A stretch of DNA of 64,000 bases from Thermosynechococcus sichuanensis E542 (GTDB lineage: Bacteria > Cyanobacteriota > Cyanobacteriia > Thermosynechococcales > Thermosynechococcaceae): assembly GCF_003555505.1 (NCBI RefSeq), contig NZ_CP032152.1, positions 1,302,001 to 1,366,000 of the forward strand. Direction: 5' to 3'. The first letter of the stretch is position 1. Every line of letters starts with the position of its first letter. The notes under the pieces were generated by a model. It saw only the letters and a program-made list of their open reading frames with translations. It was not told the DNA's origin and made no database searches. Shown here one piece after another: positions 56,366 to 64,000 of the stretch. The position numbers and the translations under genes were made by a program.

Positions 56366-57168
56366 GGTGTATCGAGGGCTGTGCGGAGTGCCTGACAAAA
56401 CTCGGCGACAGCGGCAACCCCCTGATCGGGTTCTGCCAGACGTTTGACAAAGGCACTACCAACAATGGCGGCATCGGCGCCCCAATCGCGCACTTGGCGG
56501 GCATGCTCTGGACTGGCAATGCCAAAGCCAACACCAATGGGCTTGGGGGTGATCTGGCGTAGAGTGGGCAACAGTTCCTGAACCCGAGTGGCCATTTCTT
56601 GGCGCATGCCAGTCACACCCGTAGTGCTGACCAAGTAAATAAATCCTTGGGAAGCAGTGGCGATCGCCCGCATTCGATCTGGGGATGTGGTGGGTGCAAT
56701 CAGTAGTGTCAATTCCAAGCCTAGATTCGCTGTCTGCGCGAGTACGGGTTCCGCTTCCTCAAGGGGCAGATCGGGAATCACTAACCCCTTGATCCCGGCT
56801 TGGGCAACGGCTTTCAGAAATGAAGAGACCCCCCGATGGTAGATGGGATTGTAGTAGGTAAATAAAATCAGTGGTGCCCTCAGTTGGCAGTGCAAGTCCG
56901 TTATCATTTCTAAGACGGCCTCGAGGCGAGTTCCTCGTTGCAGGGCGCGGGTGGCGGCTGCCTGAATCACTGGACCATCGGCCAAGGGATCCGAATAGGG
57001 CATTCCCAGTTCAATCAAATCTGCGCCATGGGCATCCAAGGCTTTGAGGGCAGCAACCGTGGTCTCTAAATCAGGGTCACCGGCGGTCAAAAAGGGAATT
57101 AGGGCACAGCGTTGACGGGCACGACATTGCTCAAAGCGTTCAGAAATGGTAGGCACAGTCACGGGCAA
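56362..57168 (-). CDS. trpA: Tryptophan synthase alpha subunit
   Basis: Splits indole-3-glycerol phosphate to indole and G3P. 268-residue TIM barrel. Catalytic Glu53 in [17 protein letters not shown] with Asp64, [13 protein letters not shown] near the start, and the phosphate loop [11 protein letters not shown]. TrpB and other trp genes are not nearby, as is common in cyanobacteria, where trp genes are scattered. Confidence 0.96.
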   Translation of the reverse strand: MPVTVPTISERFEQCRARQRCALIPFLTAGDPDLETTVAALKALDAHGADLIELGMPYSDPLADGPVIQAAATRALQRGTRLEAVLEMITDLHCQLRAPLILFTYYNPIYHRGVSSFLKAVAQAGIKGLVIPDLPLEEAEPVLAQTANLGLELTLLIAPTTSPDRMRAIATASQGFIYLVSTTGVTGMRQEMATRVQELLPTLRQITPKPIGVGFGIASPEHARQVRDWGADAAIVGSAFVKRLAEPDQGVAAVAEFCQALRTALDTP

Positions 57169-57269
57169 TCGCTCTCAAAGATGCATAACAATTGTGCCAG
57201 ATTAGAGACAGCCCTTTTCTAGAATATGAGATACAGATAGTGGCCGATGCCAGTGAAGGTCATCTCAGC

Positions 57270-58508
57270 GTGAATTGGTGGCATTTTCTCCCCTTTGGCG
57301 ATCGCCTGCAGCAGTGGACCCTAGAAGCGCGACTGCTCCACTGGTTGACCCTAGTGTGGATTGGTCTGGGGTTGGTCGTCCTCTTTTCCGCTAGTTTTCC
57401 CGTGGGCTTGGCTGAAACAGGGGATGGGCTGTACTACTTTACCCGCCAGTTGCTATGGCTTGCCCTTGGCTGGGCAGGGTTTCAATTGTTTCTACGGCTC
57501 CCCCTGCGGCGATCGCTCCAGATGGCCATTCCAGGCTTCTTTTTGTTTCTGCTACTGATCTGGGCAACGCGACTCCCAGGAGTTGGGACAACGGTGATGG
57601 GCGCCACCCGCTGGATTAGTATTGGCCCTTTTCAACTCCAGCCCTCGGAGATGATGAAGCCTTTTTTAGTCCTGCAAGCGGCTTGGGTCTTTAGTTCTTG
57701 GCGGCGGCTGCACCTGAAGGCGCGCTGTTTTTGGCTCACGGCCTTTGCCCTGACGCTGCTGGGGATTTTAATTCAACCGAACCTCAGCACAACCGCTCTC
57801 TGTGGCATTACGTTATGGCTGATTGCCCTCGGTGCGGGTTTACCCTTGGCACCCCTGCTGTTAACTGCCATGAGTGGCCTAGGCTTAGCAGTGCTGAGTA
57901 TCAGCATTAACGAGTATCAACGGCGGCGAGTGATGTCCTTCCTTAACCCTTGGGCGGATGCAATGGGGGATGGTTACCAACTGGTGCAAAGTCTCTTGGC
58001 CGTTGCCTCAGGGGGTGTTTTTGGTGCGGGCTATGGCTTTTCCCAGCAGAAGCTCTCCTACTTGCCCATCCAGCACACGGATTTTATTTTTGCGGTCTAT
58101 GCCGAGGAAATGGGGCTATTGGGGTGTCTCTTGCTCCTAGGACTGCTGGCGGCCTATGGTTGGCTGGGAATGCGGGTGGTGAATCAGGCGCGGGAGCCCC
58201 TGATCCAGCTCATTGCCTTGGGGGCGACGGTAATCATGCTCCTACAAGCCCTGATTAATATTGCGGTAGCCATTGGTATCCTACCAACAACGGGATTACC
58301 CTTTCCCCTCTTTAGCTATGGCGGAAGCTCAATTATGGCGAGTATGGCGGTCGCTGGCCTGTTGATTCGCTGTGCCCGTGAAGGACAGCAGGCAGAAGTG
58401 ATTGCCTTCCCCGCTACCACAAACTCTAGAGCCAGCCGCCGCCGTGCTACTCCCGTCGTCCCCCTGCGTCCTGCAGGAATGAATCGTTATTCTTCGCGCA
58501 AACCCTAG
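57270..58508 (+). CDS. ftsW: Cell-division lipid II polymerase FtsW (SEDS family)
   Basis: About 412 residues with ten membrane helices. Landmarks: WIGLGLVVLFSASFPVGLAE, MGATRWISIGPFQLQPSEMMKPF, HTDFIFAVYAEEMG and the SEDS signature LPFPLFSYGGSSIMASMA. I prefer GTG 57270 (MNWWHFLPFGDRLQQWTLEARLL), as it opens at the family core; GTG 57240 is possible. It differs from RodA in the ending of the cytoplasmic tail. Stop shares CTAG with the convergent phoX. Confidence 0.88.
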   Translation: MNWWHFLPFGDRLQQWTLEARLLHWLTLVWIGLGLVVLFSASFPVGLAETGDGLYYFTRQLLWLALGWAGFQLFLRLPLRRSLQMAIPGFFLFLLLIWATRLPGVGTTVMGATRWISIGPFQLQPSEMMKPFLVLQAAWVFSSWRRLHLKARCFWLTAFALTLLGILIQPNLSTTALCGITLWLIALGAGLPLAPLLLTAMSGLGLAVLSISINEYQRRRVMSFLNPWADAMGDGYQLVQSLLAVASGGVFGAGYGFSQQKLSYLPIQHTDFIFAVYAEEMGLLGCLLLLGLLAAYGWLGMRVVNQAREPLIQLIALGATVIMLLQALINIAVAIGILPTTGLPFPLFSYGGSSIMASMAVAGLLIRCAREGQQAEVIAFPATTNSRASRRRATPVVPLRPAGMNRYSSRKP

Positions 58509-60391
58509 GCAGACACTTCCCGACCATCTCGGCGCCACACGGCAATCACGGCAGGCCGAGGCACAACCACTTCCTCTCCATAGGGCCAGCGTGTTGGCAG
58601 ATCAGCCGTGGATTTTGCCCCTTCCCCCGGATGCTGAATAGCACAGAAGAAGGTTTGATAGTCACTGCTAAATTCAGGGCCACAAATTTCACAGCCGGGC
58701 ACGCCAGAGAGGAACATCTTCAGTTCGCGGCGGAAGGGATTGAGGACATAGACACCATCATTTTTGCCCAGACGTTCTGACCCAGGATTACCATCCGTTG
58801 CAATCCAAACATTGCCGGCGCGATCGAAGGTCAAGTTATCGGGTGCTGAGATTGGTGGTACCTCTCCGTTAGTGGGTGCACCATAAAGCACTAACTGGCG
58901 GTTCTGTTCTGAAGCCGTGGGATCGCCACAAAGCAAAGGCAGACGCCACTGAAACTGCAAGGCGGTGGGGTTATTCCCCTGCTCAATTATTTCAATCACG
59001 TGTCCCATGACGTTTTCAGGGCGGGGATTGGCGCCATCTGTGGCCTGAGCCTTTCGTTTTTCGTTGTAGGTTAGCGCTAGCCAGACACTTTTGGTGACGG
59101 GATTCCACTCGAAATCCTCTGGCCGGTCCATTTTTGTTGCCCCTAGGGCATCGGCAGCAGCGCGAGTGTAAATAAAACAGAGGGCAGGATCCTGTTGAAA
59201 GGCTGTCGGCAGATTGGGGTTGGGGGTAATTGTGCTGCCCTCAACGCGGGCGATCGCTCGCCATTCACCCGTCAGATCGTCATTAAAGCGAGCAACGTAC
59301 AATTCTCCTTCATCCAAAAGGTTCAAATTCGCGGCGCGATCGTTGGCTTGGTACTTGCCCTTGGTAACGAATTTGTAGGCATACTCAAAGCGTTCATCAT
59401 CCCCCATATAGACGACAACTCGACCATCGGGGGCAATCACCGTTGTTGCCGCCTCGTGGCGAAACCGTCCCAAGGCCGTACGTTTAATGGGGGCGCGATC
59501 TGGAGAGAGGGGATCTACCTCCACAACCCAGCCAAAGCGAAAGGCCTCTTGGGGTTCCTTCTCGATGTTGAAGCGATCTTCATAGAGATAAAAGCCATAG
59601 CGATCGGCCCGCTCATTAGGAATGTCATAGCGCTTATGCAGCTCCTTCACCATACCCGTGAGGTTACTATCACTGCCGCCAAAATAGGTATGGAAGTTTT
59701 CCTCACAGGTGAGTACCGTGCCCCAAGGGGTTTTGCCCGCTGAGCAGTTATTGAGCGTGCCATTCACCCGCGTTCCTGTCGGCTCCGCAGCCGTTTTCAA
59801 GAGGGGGTGACCTTTGGCAGGACCAGAAATCTCACAGAGGCTTGAACCCGTAATGCGGCGGTTGTAGGGAGAACCTTTTACATACTGCCAGCCGCCCTTG
59901 GTGTTTTTGGCAATCTCGACAATGGAGAGTCCATGGGCTTCCCGCTGAAGGGCTGCTTGCCATTGATTGGGGCGATCGCCCACGGTTTGAAACATCAGTT
60001 CAGGATTGGTGTATTCATGATTCACGACGAGCAAATGCTTGCCATCGGGCGTGGTCTGATAGCCAACAAAATCACAGTTGTAGCCAAAGCACTGCTGCTG
60101 CCGCTGGACATCGGCTTCCGTGACCGTTTGGTGAATGCGATTCCAATCCAAGTTTTCACCGCCATCGAGGGCATCCCCCCAGCGAATCACCACCCCATGC
60201 TCAAAGCCCTCAGGTAGCGTAATTTTATCGTCGGTGTTGGGGTAAATCGTTGGAAAGCCTAAAGCTGGTGCAGTGGCACATCCCTTGGTCAGGGTTGCAA
60301 GGGTTAAACCCGCCGCGCCAAAAAGGGCTGTTTTCAGTACGGTGCGTCGGCTCAGGACGCGGGGTAACAGATCAGTAAAATATTCAGCCAT
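58505..60391 (-). CDS. phoX: PhoX-family alkaline phosphatase (DUF839)
   Basis: 628 residues exported by Tat: VLSRRTVLKTALFGAAGLTLATL carries the twin-arginine motif (R15-R16). The mature enzyme resembles calcium/iron-dependent PhoX: HLLVVNHEYTNPE, GTLNNCSAGKTPWGTVLTCEENFHTYF, DGRVVVYMGDDERFEYAYKF and a final GCEICGPEFSSDYQTFF. It releases phosphate from organic phosphomonoesters in the periplasm. Phosphate-starvation control is expected; a Pho box was not searched for thoroughly. Confidence 0.85.
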   Translation of the reverse strand: MAEYFTDLLPRVLSRRTVLKTALFGAAGLTLATLTKGCATAPALGFPTIYPNTDDKITLPEGFEHGVVIRWGDALDGGENLDWNRIHQTVTEADVQRQQQCFGYNCDFVGYQTTPDGKHLLVVNHEYTNPELMFQTVGDRPNQWQAALQREAHGLSIVEIAKNTKGGWQYVKGSPYNRRITGSSLCEISGPAKGHPLLKTAAEPTGTRVNGTLNNCSAGKTPWGTVLTCEENFHTYFGGSDSNLTGMVKELHKRYDIPNERADRYGFYLYEDRFNIEKEPQEAFRFGWVVEVDPLSPDRAPIKRTALGRFRHEAATTVIAPDGRVVVYMGDDERFEYAYKFVTKGKYQANDRAANLNLLDEGELYVARFNDDLTGEWRAIARVEGSTITPNPNLPTAFQQDPALCFIYTRAAADALGATKMDRPEDFEWNPVTKSVWLALTYNEKRKAQATDGANPRPENVMGHVIEIIEQGNNPTALQFQWRLPLLCGDPTASEQNRQLVLYGAPTNGEVPPISAPDNLTFDRAGNVWIATDGNPGSERLGKNDGVYVLNPFRRELKMFLSGVPGCEICGPEFSSDYQTFFCAIQHPGEGAKSTADLPTRWPYGEEVVVPRPAVIAVWRRDGREVSA

Positions 60392-60455
60392 GAATCCTGT
60401 CTCGATGCAAATTCATCCACGGTAGGCAGCCAGTTCACACGTTAGAAAAGTTGGG

Positions 60456-60470
60456 TTAGGCTCTGCCTAA
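60456..60470 (-). terminator. Short hairpin downstream of the ABC ATPase gene region
   Basis: TTAGGC (60456-60461) and GCCTAA (60465-60470) make a perfect 6-bp stem with a 3-base loop. On the minus strand it follows the ABC gene (stop at 60499) by about 29 bases and is followed by CCCAACTTTT, a weak U-run. It is a plausible but weak terminator. Confidence 0.4.
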
Positions 60471-60498
60471 GGAATTGGAAAGAAATCGTTAAGACTGT

Positions 60499-62091
60499 TT
60501 ACAGGGCAGCAGCAAGCAGTTTCTGAGTGTAGGGATGCTGCGGTTGAGCGAAGAGTTGCGCGGTAGGAGCCAGTTCAACAATCTTGCCAGCGTGCATCAC
60601 AGCAATGCGATCGCAAAAACTACGGGCGACCGCCAGATCGTGGGTAATAAAAAGATACGTCAGTTGCAACTGCTCTTTTAACTGCTGCATCAGCGCCAGC
60701 ACCTGCCGTTGGATATGGGCATCAAGCATACTCACCGGTTCATCGCAGACCACGAGTTGCGGGTGGGTAATGAGGGCGCGAGCGATCGCCACCCGTTGAC
60801 GTTGTCCCCCCGATAGGGCATGGGGATAGCGATGAACATACACTTCACTGGGGGTTAATTCCACCTGAGCTAACATCTGCCGTACCCGTTCTTGGGCAGC
60901 CTCTTTTGCCATCAGCCGATGAATCAACAGCGGCTCCAGCAAGTTTTGCCCCACGGTCATTTTCGGATTGAGGCAAGCATGGGGGTCTTGGAAAATCATT
61001 TGCAGATCGCGGCGGGCTGTGCGCAGTTGTGCCGCTGGCAATTGAGCTAAATTGCGCCCCAAAAAGACCACTTCACCGGCATTGGCGGGAATCAGTTGCA
61101 GAATCAAGCGCGAGAGGGTACTTTTGCCACAGCCAGATTCGCCCACCAAGCCAAGGGTTTCTCCGCGACGCAACGTCAGATCGACGCCATCTACGGCTCG
61201 AATCGTGATTTGTGGTTGTAGCCATCCCCCCACACGATAGTGCCGCTGTAAATTGTGAACCCGTAGGAGTTCTGGAGCAGTGTCTAAGGGTGGGGGCTGT
61301 CGAGAAGTGAGTTGGGTGGCCGCAAGTAAGGATTGGGTATAGGGGTGCTGTGGCTGTTGCAGGACTTGGCGAGCCGCTCCCAATTCAACAATCTTGCCTT
61401 GGTACATCACCGCAAGGCGATCGCAATACTTGGCCATCAGTGCCAGATCGTGGGAAATGAGTAACAGTCCTCGCTGCTCCTCTTGGCACAGGCGCGTGAG
61501 TTCATCCAGAATTTCCGCCGCAACGGTTACATCCAGCGCCGTTGTCGGTTCATCGGCAATGATCAGCGGCGGATCCAACAGCAACGCAAGGGCGATCGCC
61601 ACCCGTTGGCGCATCCCGCCACTCAACTCATGGGGATACTGATGCAGGCGATTGGCCGGAATTTTCACCCGATCCAGCACCTCAACAATGCGCTGCCGCC
61701 GTTGGGAGCGAGTCCAAGCAGACCAATGACTCCGCAATAGCTCATCGCAATGATCATAGACACTCATCAGGGGATTGAGACGGGTCATTGGATCCTGAAA
61801 GACCAAACCAATTTGCTCACCCCGCAGCCGCCGCAATTGCGAGGAGGTTAGCCCCAAAAGGGATTGCCCCTGAAGAGCGATCGCTCCAGCAACCTGTGAC
61901 CCCGGCGGCAACAACTGCAAAATGGCTTTACCAATCGTGGATTTGCCACAGCCAGACTCCCCCACTAAGCCAAAGCGCTCTCCGGCGGCCACACAAAAAG
62001 AAACACCATCCACCACGAATGTTGCAGCAGATGATGTCTCCGTTTTAGGGTAGGCGACCCGCAGTTCCCTGAGTTCTAAAAGAGTCGCCAT
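60499..62091 (-). CDS. Double ABC ATPase of an oligopeptide/nickel-type importer
   Basis: 530 residues with two complete ATPase halves in one chain. Each has a Walker [12 protein letters not shown] and a signature LSGG ([30 protein letters not shown]), with D-loop/Walker [18 protein letters not shown] and [12 protein letters not shown]. This fused layout occurs in dipeptide and glutathione (GsiA-like) importers. The permease and binding protein are not in the window. Starts 13 bases upstream of the psbO stop side. Confidence 0.88.
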   Translation of the reverse strand: MATLLELRELRVAYPKTETSSAATFVVDGVSFCVAAGERFGLVGESGCGKSTIGKAILQLLPPGSQVAGAIALQGQSLLGLTSSQLRRLRGEQIGLVFQDPMTRLNPLMSVYDHCDELLRSHWSAWTRSQRRQRIVEVLDRVKIPANRLHQYPHELSGGMRQRVAIALALLLDPPLIIADEPTTALDVTVAAEILDELTRLCQEEQRGLLLISHDLALMAKYCDRLAVMYQGKIVELGAARQVLQQPQHPYTQSLLAATQLTSRQPPPLDTAPELLRVHNLQRHYRVGGWLQPQITIRAVDGVDLTLRRGETLGLVGESGCGKSTLSRLILQLIPANAGEVVFLGRNLAQLPAAQLRTARRDLQMIFQDPHACLNPKMTVGQNLLEPLLIHRLMAKEAAQERVRQMLAQVELTPSEVYVHRYPHALSGGQRQRVAIARALITHPQLVVCDEPVSMLDAHIQRQVLALMQQLKEQLQLTYLFITHDLAVARSFCDRIAVMHAGKIVELAPTAQLFAQPQHPYTQKLLAAAL

Positions 62092-62104
62092 GGGCTTGTC
62101 AATC

Positions 62105-62923
62105 CTAAGCAGGTTCGATGCGGGCGTAAAAGACCCCTTGAATTTTCACTTCGTGAGGTTCATGGGCGCCCATATCATCATCGGAGAGTTGCTCACTTTC
62201 AAAGGTGCCAGCAATTTCACCCGTACGGCCATCCACTTTCGCCACATTCAGAGAAATTTTACCCTTGGTGAGGGAGAAGCGCTTGACGTTGGCGCGAGCT
62301 AGTTCTTCTTCTTTACCTTGGGGAAGGGCGATCGCTGAGTCATAACCAGAGGCCAAGCCCCGTCCTTTGGGATCAAGGAAGTTGGCGGTGCGGTAGGAAG
62401 GAACGTTAAATTCCCCCTTGAAATCCGTTGAAGTGGTGATGCTGCTAATGTTGGGCTGAGTGCTCGCCACCAAGTTTTTCACTGTAAAGAGCAGTGGGAT
62501 GCGCTCGCCACCGGGCATTTGCACGGTCACGGGTTGGAAGTCAATCCCATCCTCTTCCACAAACGTGAGGCTGCCATCGCTGTTGACCTTGAGTTCCCCT
62601 TGAATTTGATCCAAGCTTGTGGTTTCGCGGGTCACTAGTTTTGTGGGAACAAATTCGGCCTCCTGGCGTTTGTTCTTAGGCTCTTCCTTGACCAAAAAAG
62701 TCGTGGGCTGCAAGCACAGTTGGGCAATGCGATAGGTTTGGGAGCTATCAATGGGGTAGGCACCACGCGCCGTATCATCAAGGGTGGGGCACTTGTTGGC
62801 CAGACCTGTACCGACAATATCGTCATAGGTTAAAGTCTGTTTTGCGGCAAAGGCGGGGGCGCTCAAGGAAAAAATCCCTAGACATACCGCCAGCAGAGTC
62901 GCCATTAAAATGCGATATTTCAT
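62105..62923 (-). CDS. psbO: Photosystem II manganese-stabilising protein PsbO
   Basis: Extrinsic 33-kDa protein that shields the oxygen-evolving Mn cluster on the lumen side. 272 residues: signal peptide of 26 residues ending in AFA, mature protein starting AKQTLTYDDIVG. The disulfide cysteines are mature Cys19 and Cys44 (NKCPTL, AQLCLQP). By memory the T. vulcanus/elongatus protein differs at a few sites (IAR, PNV, KGQIS, YASIEPA). GAGG ribosome site. Confidence 0.97.
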   Translation of the reverse strand: MKYRILMATLLAVCLGIFSLSAPAFAAKQTLTYDDIVGTGLANKCPTLDDTARGAYPIDSSQTYRIAQLCLQPTTFLVKEEPKNKRQEAEFVPTKLVTRETTSLDQIQGELKVNSDGSLTFVEEDGIDFQPVTVQMPGGERIPLLFTVKNLVASTQPNISSITTSTDFKGEFNVPSYRTANFLDPKGRGLASGYDSAIALPQGKEEELARANVKRFSLTKGKISLNVAKVDGRTGEIAGTFESEQLSDDDMGAHEPHEVKIQGVFYARIEPA

Positions 62924-63028
62924 GGTTAACCTCAGAAGTCAAAGCATCTCAAAGCAGTCAGAGTGTGGGAGATACCCCTGCGTAAGAGTCCAGTGAAGGC
63001 AGCCATAGGACTACCTTATCAATCCATG

Positions 63029-63034
63029 ATTATA
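63029..63034 (-). promoter_or_regulatory. psbO promoter -10 box
   Basis: TATAAT on the minus strand (63034-63029), about 106 bases upstream of the psbO ATG; the -35 region (TCTGAG) is weak. Transcription would begin near 63022, giving a leader of about 100 bases. Confidence 0.5.
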
Positions 63035-63170
63035 CGGAGGTTTGCGATCGCCTCAGAAAGGAAATTTTCCCAGATGTTTTAATTTCGCAAGAGCAAAAAA
63101 CAATGACCAAGCTCTGTTCGAGTTGAGCCGCAAAGTAAACTAGTAAAAAAGCAGGATCGGGAGTGGATGC

Positions 63171-63689
63171 ATGGATGACAGCGAGTTGTTTGCTGTTTTT
63201 GTTGCCGATGTTATCAATGGTGCTGAGAGCCTTGTCTCAAATTCCAACTATCGCATTGAGTCCGTGTTAGGGACTTTGCAGTTGGTGGACAACAAAGCGG
63301 GTGTTATTGCCACGGGCAAAAGTGAAAATGGGCAACCGCAGATCATGGTGAAGCGTTACTGCGATGCGTGGGAATCTTTGCGACAAGCATTGACCCATGG
63401 CTCATTCTTCCCTGATCTTGCTCAAAATAAGGCACAACTGGTGCCCTTTACCCGTGCTGCCATTCCCGAAGGCTATCAACTCTATGATTGTGCTGCCAGT
63501 GAGATGTGGCGCAGTTGGCGCCGGGGCGCAGTTGATCAAGTGCATATCTATACCGCGAATCACTGGCGATCGGTGGGGGAGATTTCCTGTAGCGGTGGCG
63601 TGGTCTTTATCCCTGTTCCCGATCTCAATAAGGAGATTCAGATTACCAGTTCCTCACTGATGTCTTGGTTAGCGGTTCCCAATACGTAG
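63171..63689 (+). CDS. Protein of unknown function
   Basis: 172 residues, no signal peptide or membrane helix. Visible features: ELFAVFVADVINGAESLVSNSNYRIES, then a beta-rich middle (LQLVDNKAGVIATGKS, HIYTANHWRSVGEISCSG) with two Trp and several Cys. No family recognised. It is separated from psbO by 247 bases containing the psbO promoter and from the kinase gene by 172 bases. Confidence 0.6.
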   Translation: MDDSELFAVFVADVINGAESLVSNSNYRIESVLGTLQLVDNKAGVIATGKSENGQPQIMVKRYCDAWESLRQALTHGSFFPDLAQNKAQLVPFTRAAIPEGYQLYDCAASEMWRSWRRGAVDQVHIYTANHWRSVGEISCSGGVVFIPVPDLNKEIQITSSSLMSWLAVPNT

Positions 63690-63861
63690 AACCTGAGCCA
63701 TGCTAGGCAGCACTTGGGTAAAGTATCCAGTTACGGATTAGGGGCAACGTCAAACAGAACTAAAGACTCTAGAGATAATAGACATATAACCAGAGCGCTC
63801 CAACAATGTACTGCTAAAGCGTTGGCGATCTGTCGATTCCCTATTTCCTTTTGAGGCATCT

Positions 63862-64000
63862 ATGTCAGACCCGTCCCGCGATACCAACATTGGCCAAGTT
63901 CTCATGAATCGGTACCGGCTGACGGAGCTGATTGGCAAAGGCTCAATGGGACGAGTCTATCGCGCCGAAGACATCCTCCTTGGTGGCGTTCCTGTTGCTG
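63862..64000 (+). CDS. Serine/threonine protein kinase (N-terminal fragment, runs off window)
   Basis: 46 residues are present from ATG 63862 (TTGAGG ribosome site): MSDPSRDTNIGQVLMNRYRL, then the glycine loop LIGKGSMGRVYRAEDILLGG, followed by VPVAV where the invariant Lys of VAVK should come next. This is the start of an Hanks-type kinase of the cyanobacterial Spk type. The rest is outside the window. Confidence 0.85.
   Translation, partial: MSDPSRDTNIGQVLMNRYRLTELIGKGSMGRVYRAEDILLGGVPVA

Overview
The window is a stretch of cyanobacterial chromosome, most likely from a Thermosynechococcus strain. The evidence is a cpcB-cpcA-cpcC-cpcD-cpcE phycocyanin operon, psbO, the histidine kinase NblS, an ATP synthase operon in cyanobacterial order with b and b' subunits, sqdX, and many scattered GCGATCGC (HIP1) palindromes. 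CpcB looks identical, as far as I remember it, to the T. elongatus/vulcanus protein. CpcA and PsbO differ from it at a few residues, so this is probably a related strain and not BP-1. I see no insertion sequence, prophage, CRISPR array, rRNA or tRNA.

Layout. 1-2894 (minus): phycocyanin operon, cut at the left edge inside cpcE, with a long structured cpcB leader (2895-3337). 3338-4406: uracil-DNA glycosylase converging on a PadR/Pex-like regulator. 4816-11687 (minus): a long co-directional block with a 2H phosphoesterase, methyltransferase, membrane protein, YvcK, Nif11-like protein, YgfZ, second methyltransferase and ThiD2-ThiE; several pairs overlap at ATGA. 11760-17541 (plus): secreted proline-rich protein, orphan DNA methyltransferase, HEAT-like membrane protein overlapping a DWARF27-like protein, then an arsenic module gap(ArsJ-type)-arsJ with a candidate ArsR-type operator. 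17704-21482: small acidic protein, a hairpin-rich element that may be a small RNA, a terminator abutting rimP, then rimP-nusA-ylxR-bioA. 21458-31867: lepB, a beta-alanine/omega aminotransferase, VOC and glutaredoxin-like proteins, an RCK potassium-uptake regulator, an EcfT-like protein, CruF-like carotenoid protein and priA. 31935-43933: putA, a MidA-like methyltransferase, sqdX, fibrillin-like protein, coiled-coil protein, FMN reductase, hemB, NUDIX, map and photolyase. 44108-49730: a STAS protein with an apparent ATT start, mini-RNase III, then atpI-B-E-F'-F-H-A. 49907-64000: a nucleotidyltransferase/phosphomannomutase-like fusion, nblS, a TpsB-type outer-membrane transporter, trpA, ftsW, phoX, a double ABC ATPase, psbO, an unknown gene and the start of a Ser/Thr kinase.

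Most genes are housekeeping or photosynthesis genes. Packing is very tight: five convergent pairs share a 4-base stop overlap and at least five co-directional pairs overlap at their start/stop. The least expected items are the dyad filling the promoter spacer of gap-arsJ, the tandem hairpins before rimP-nusA, the ATT start of the STAS gene, the phosphomannomutase-like domain lacking both catalytic loops, and a Nif11-type protein next to YvcK.
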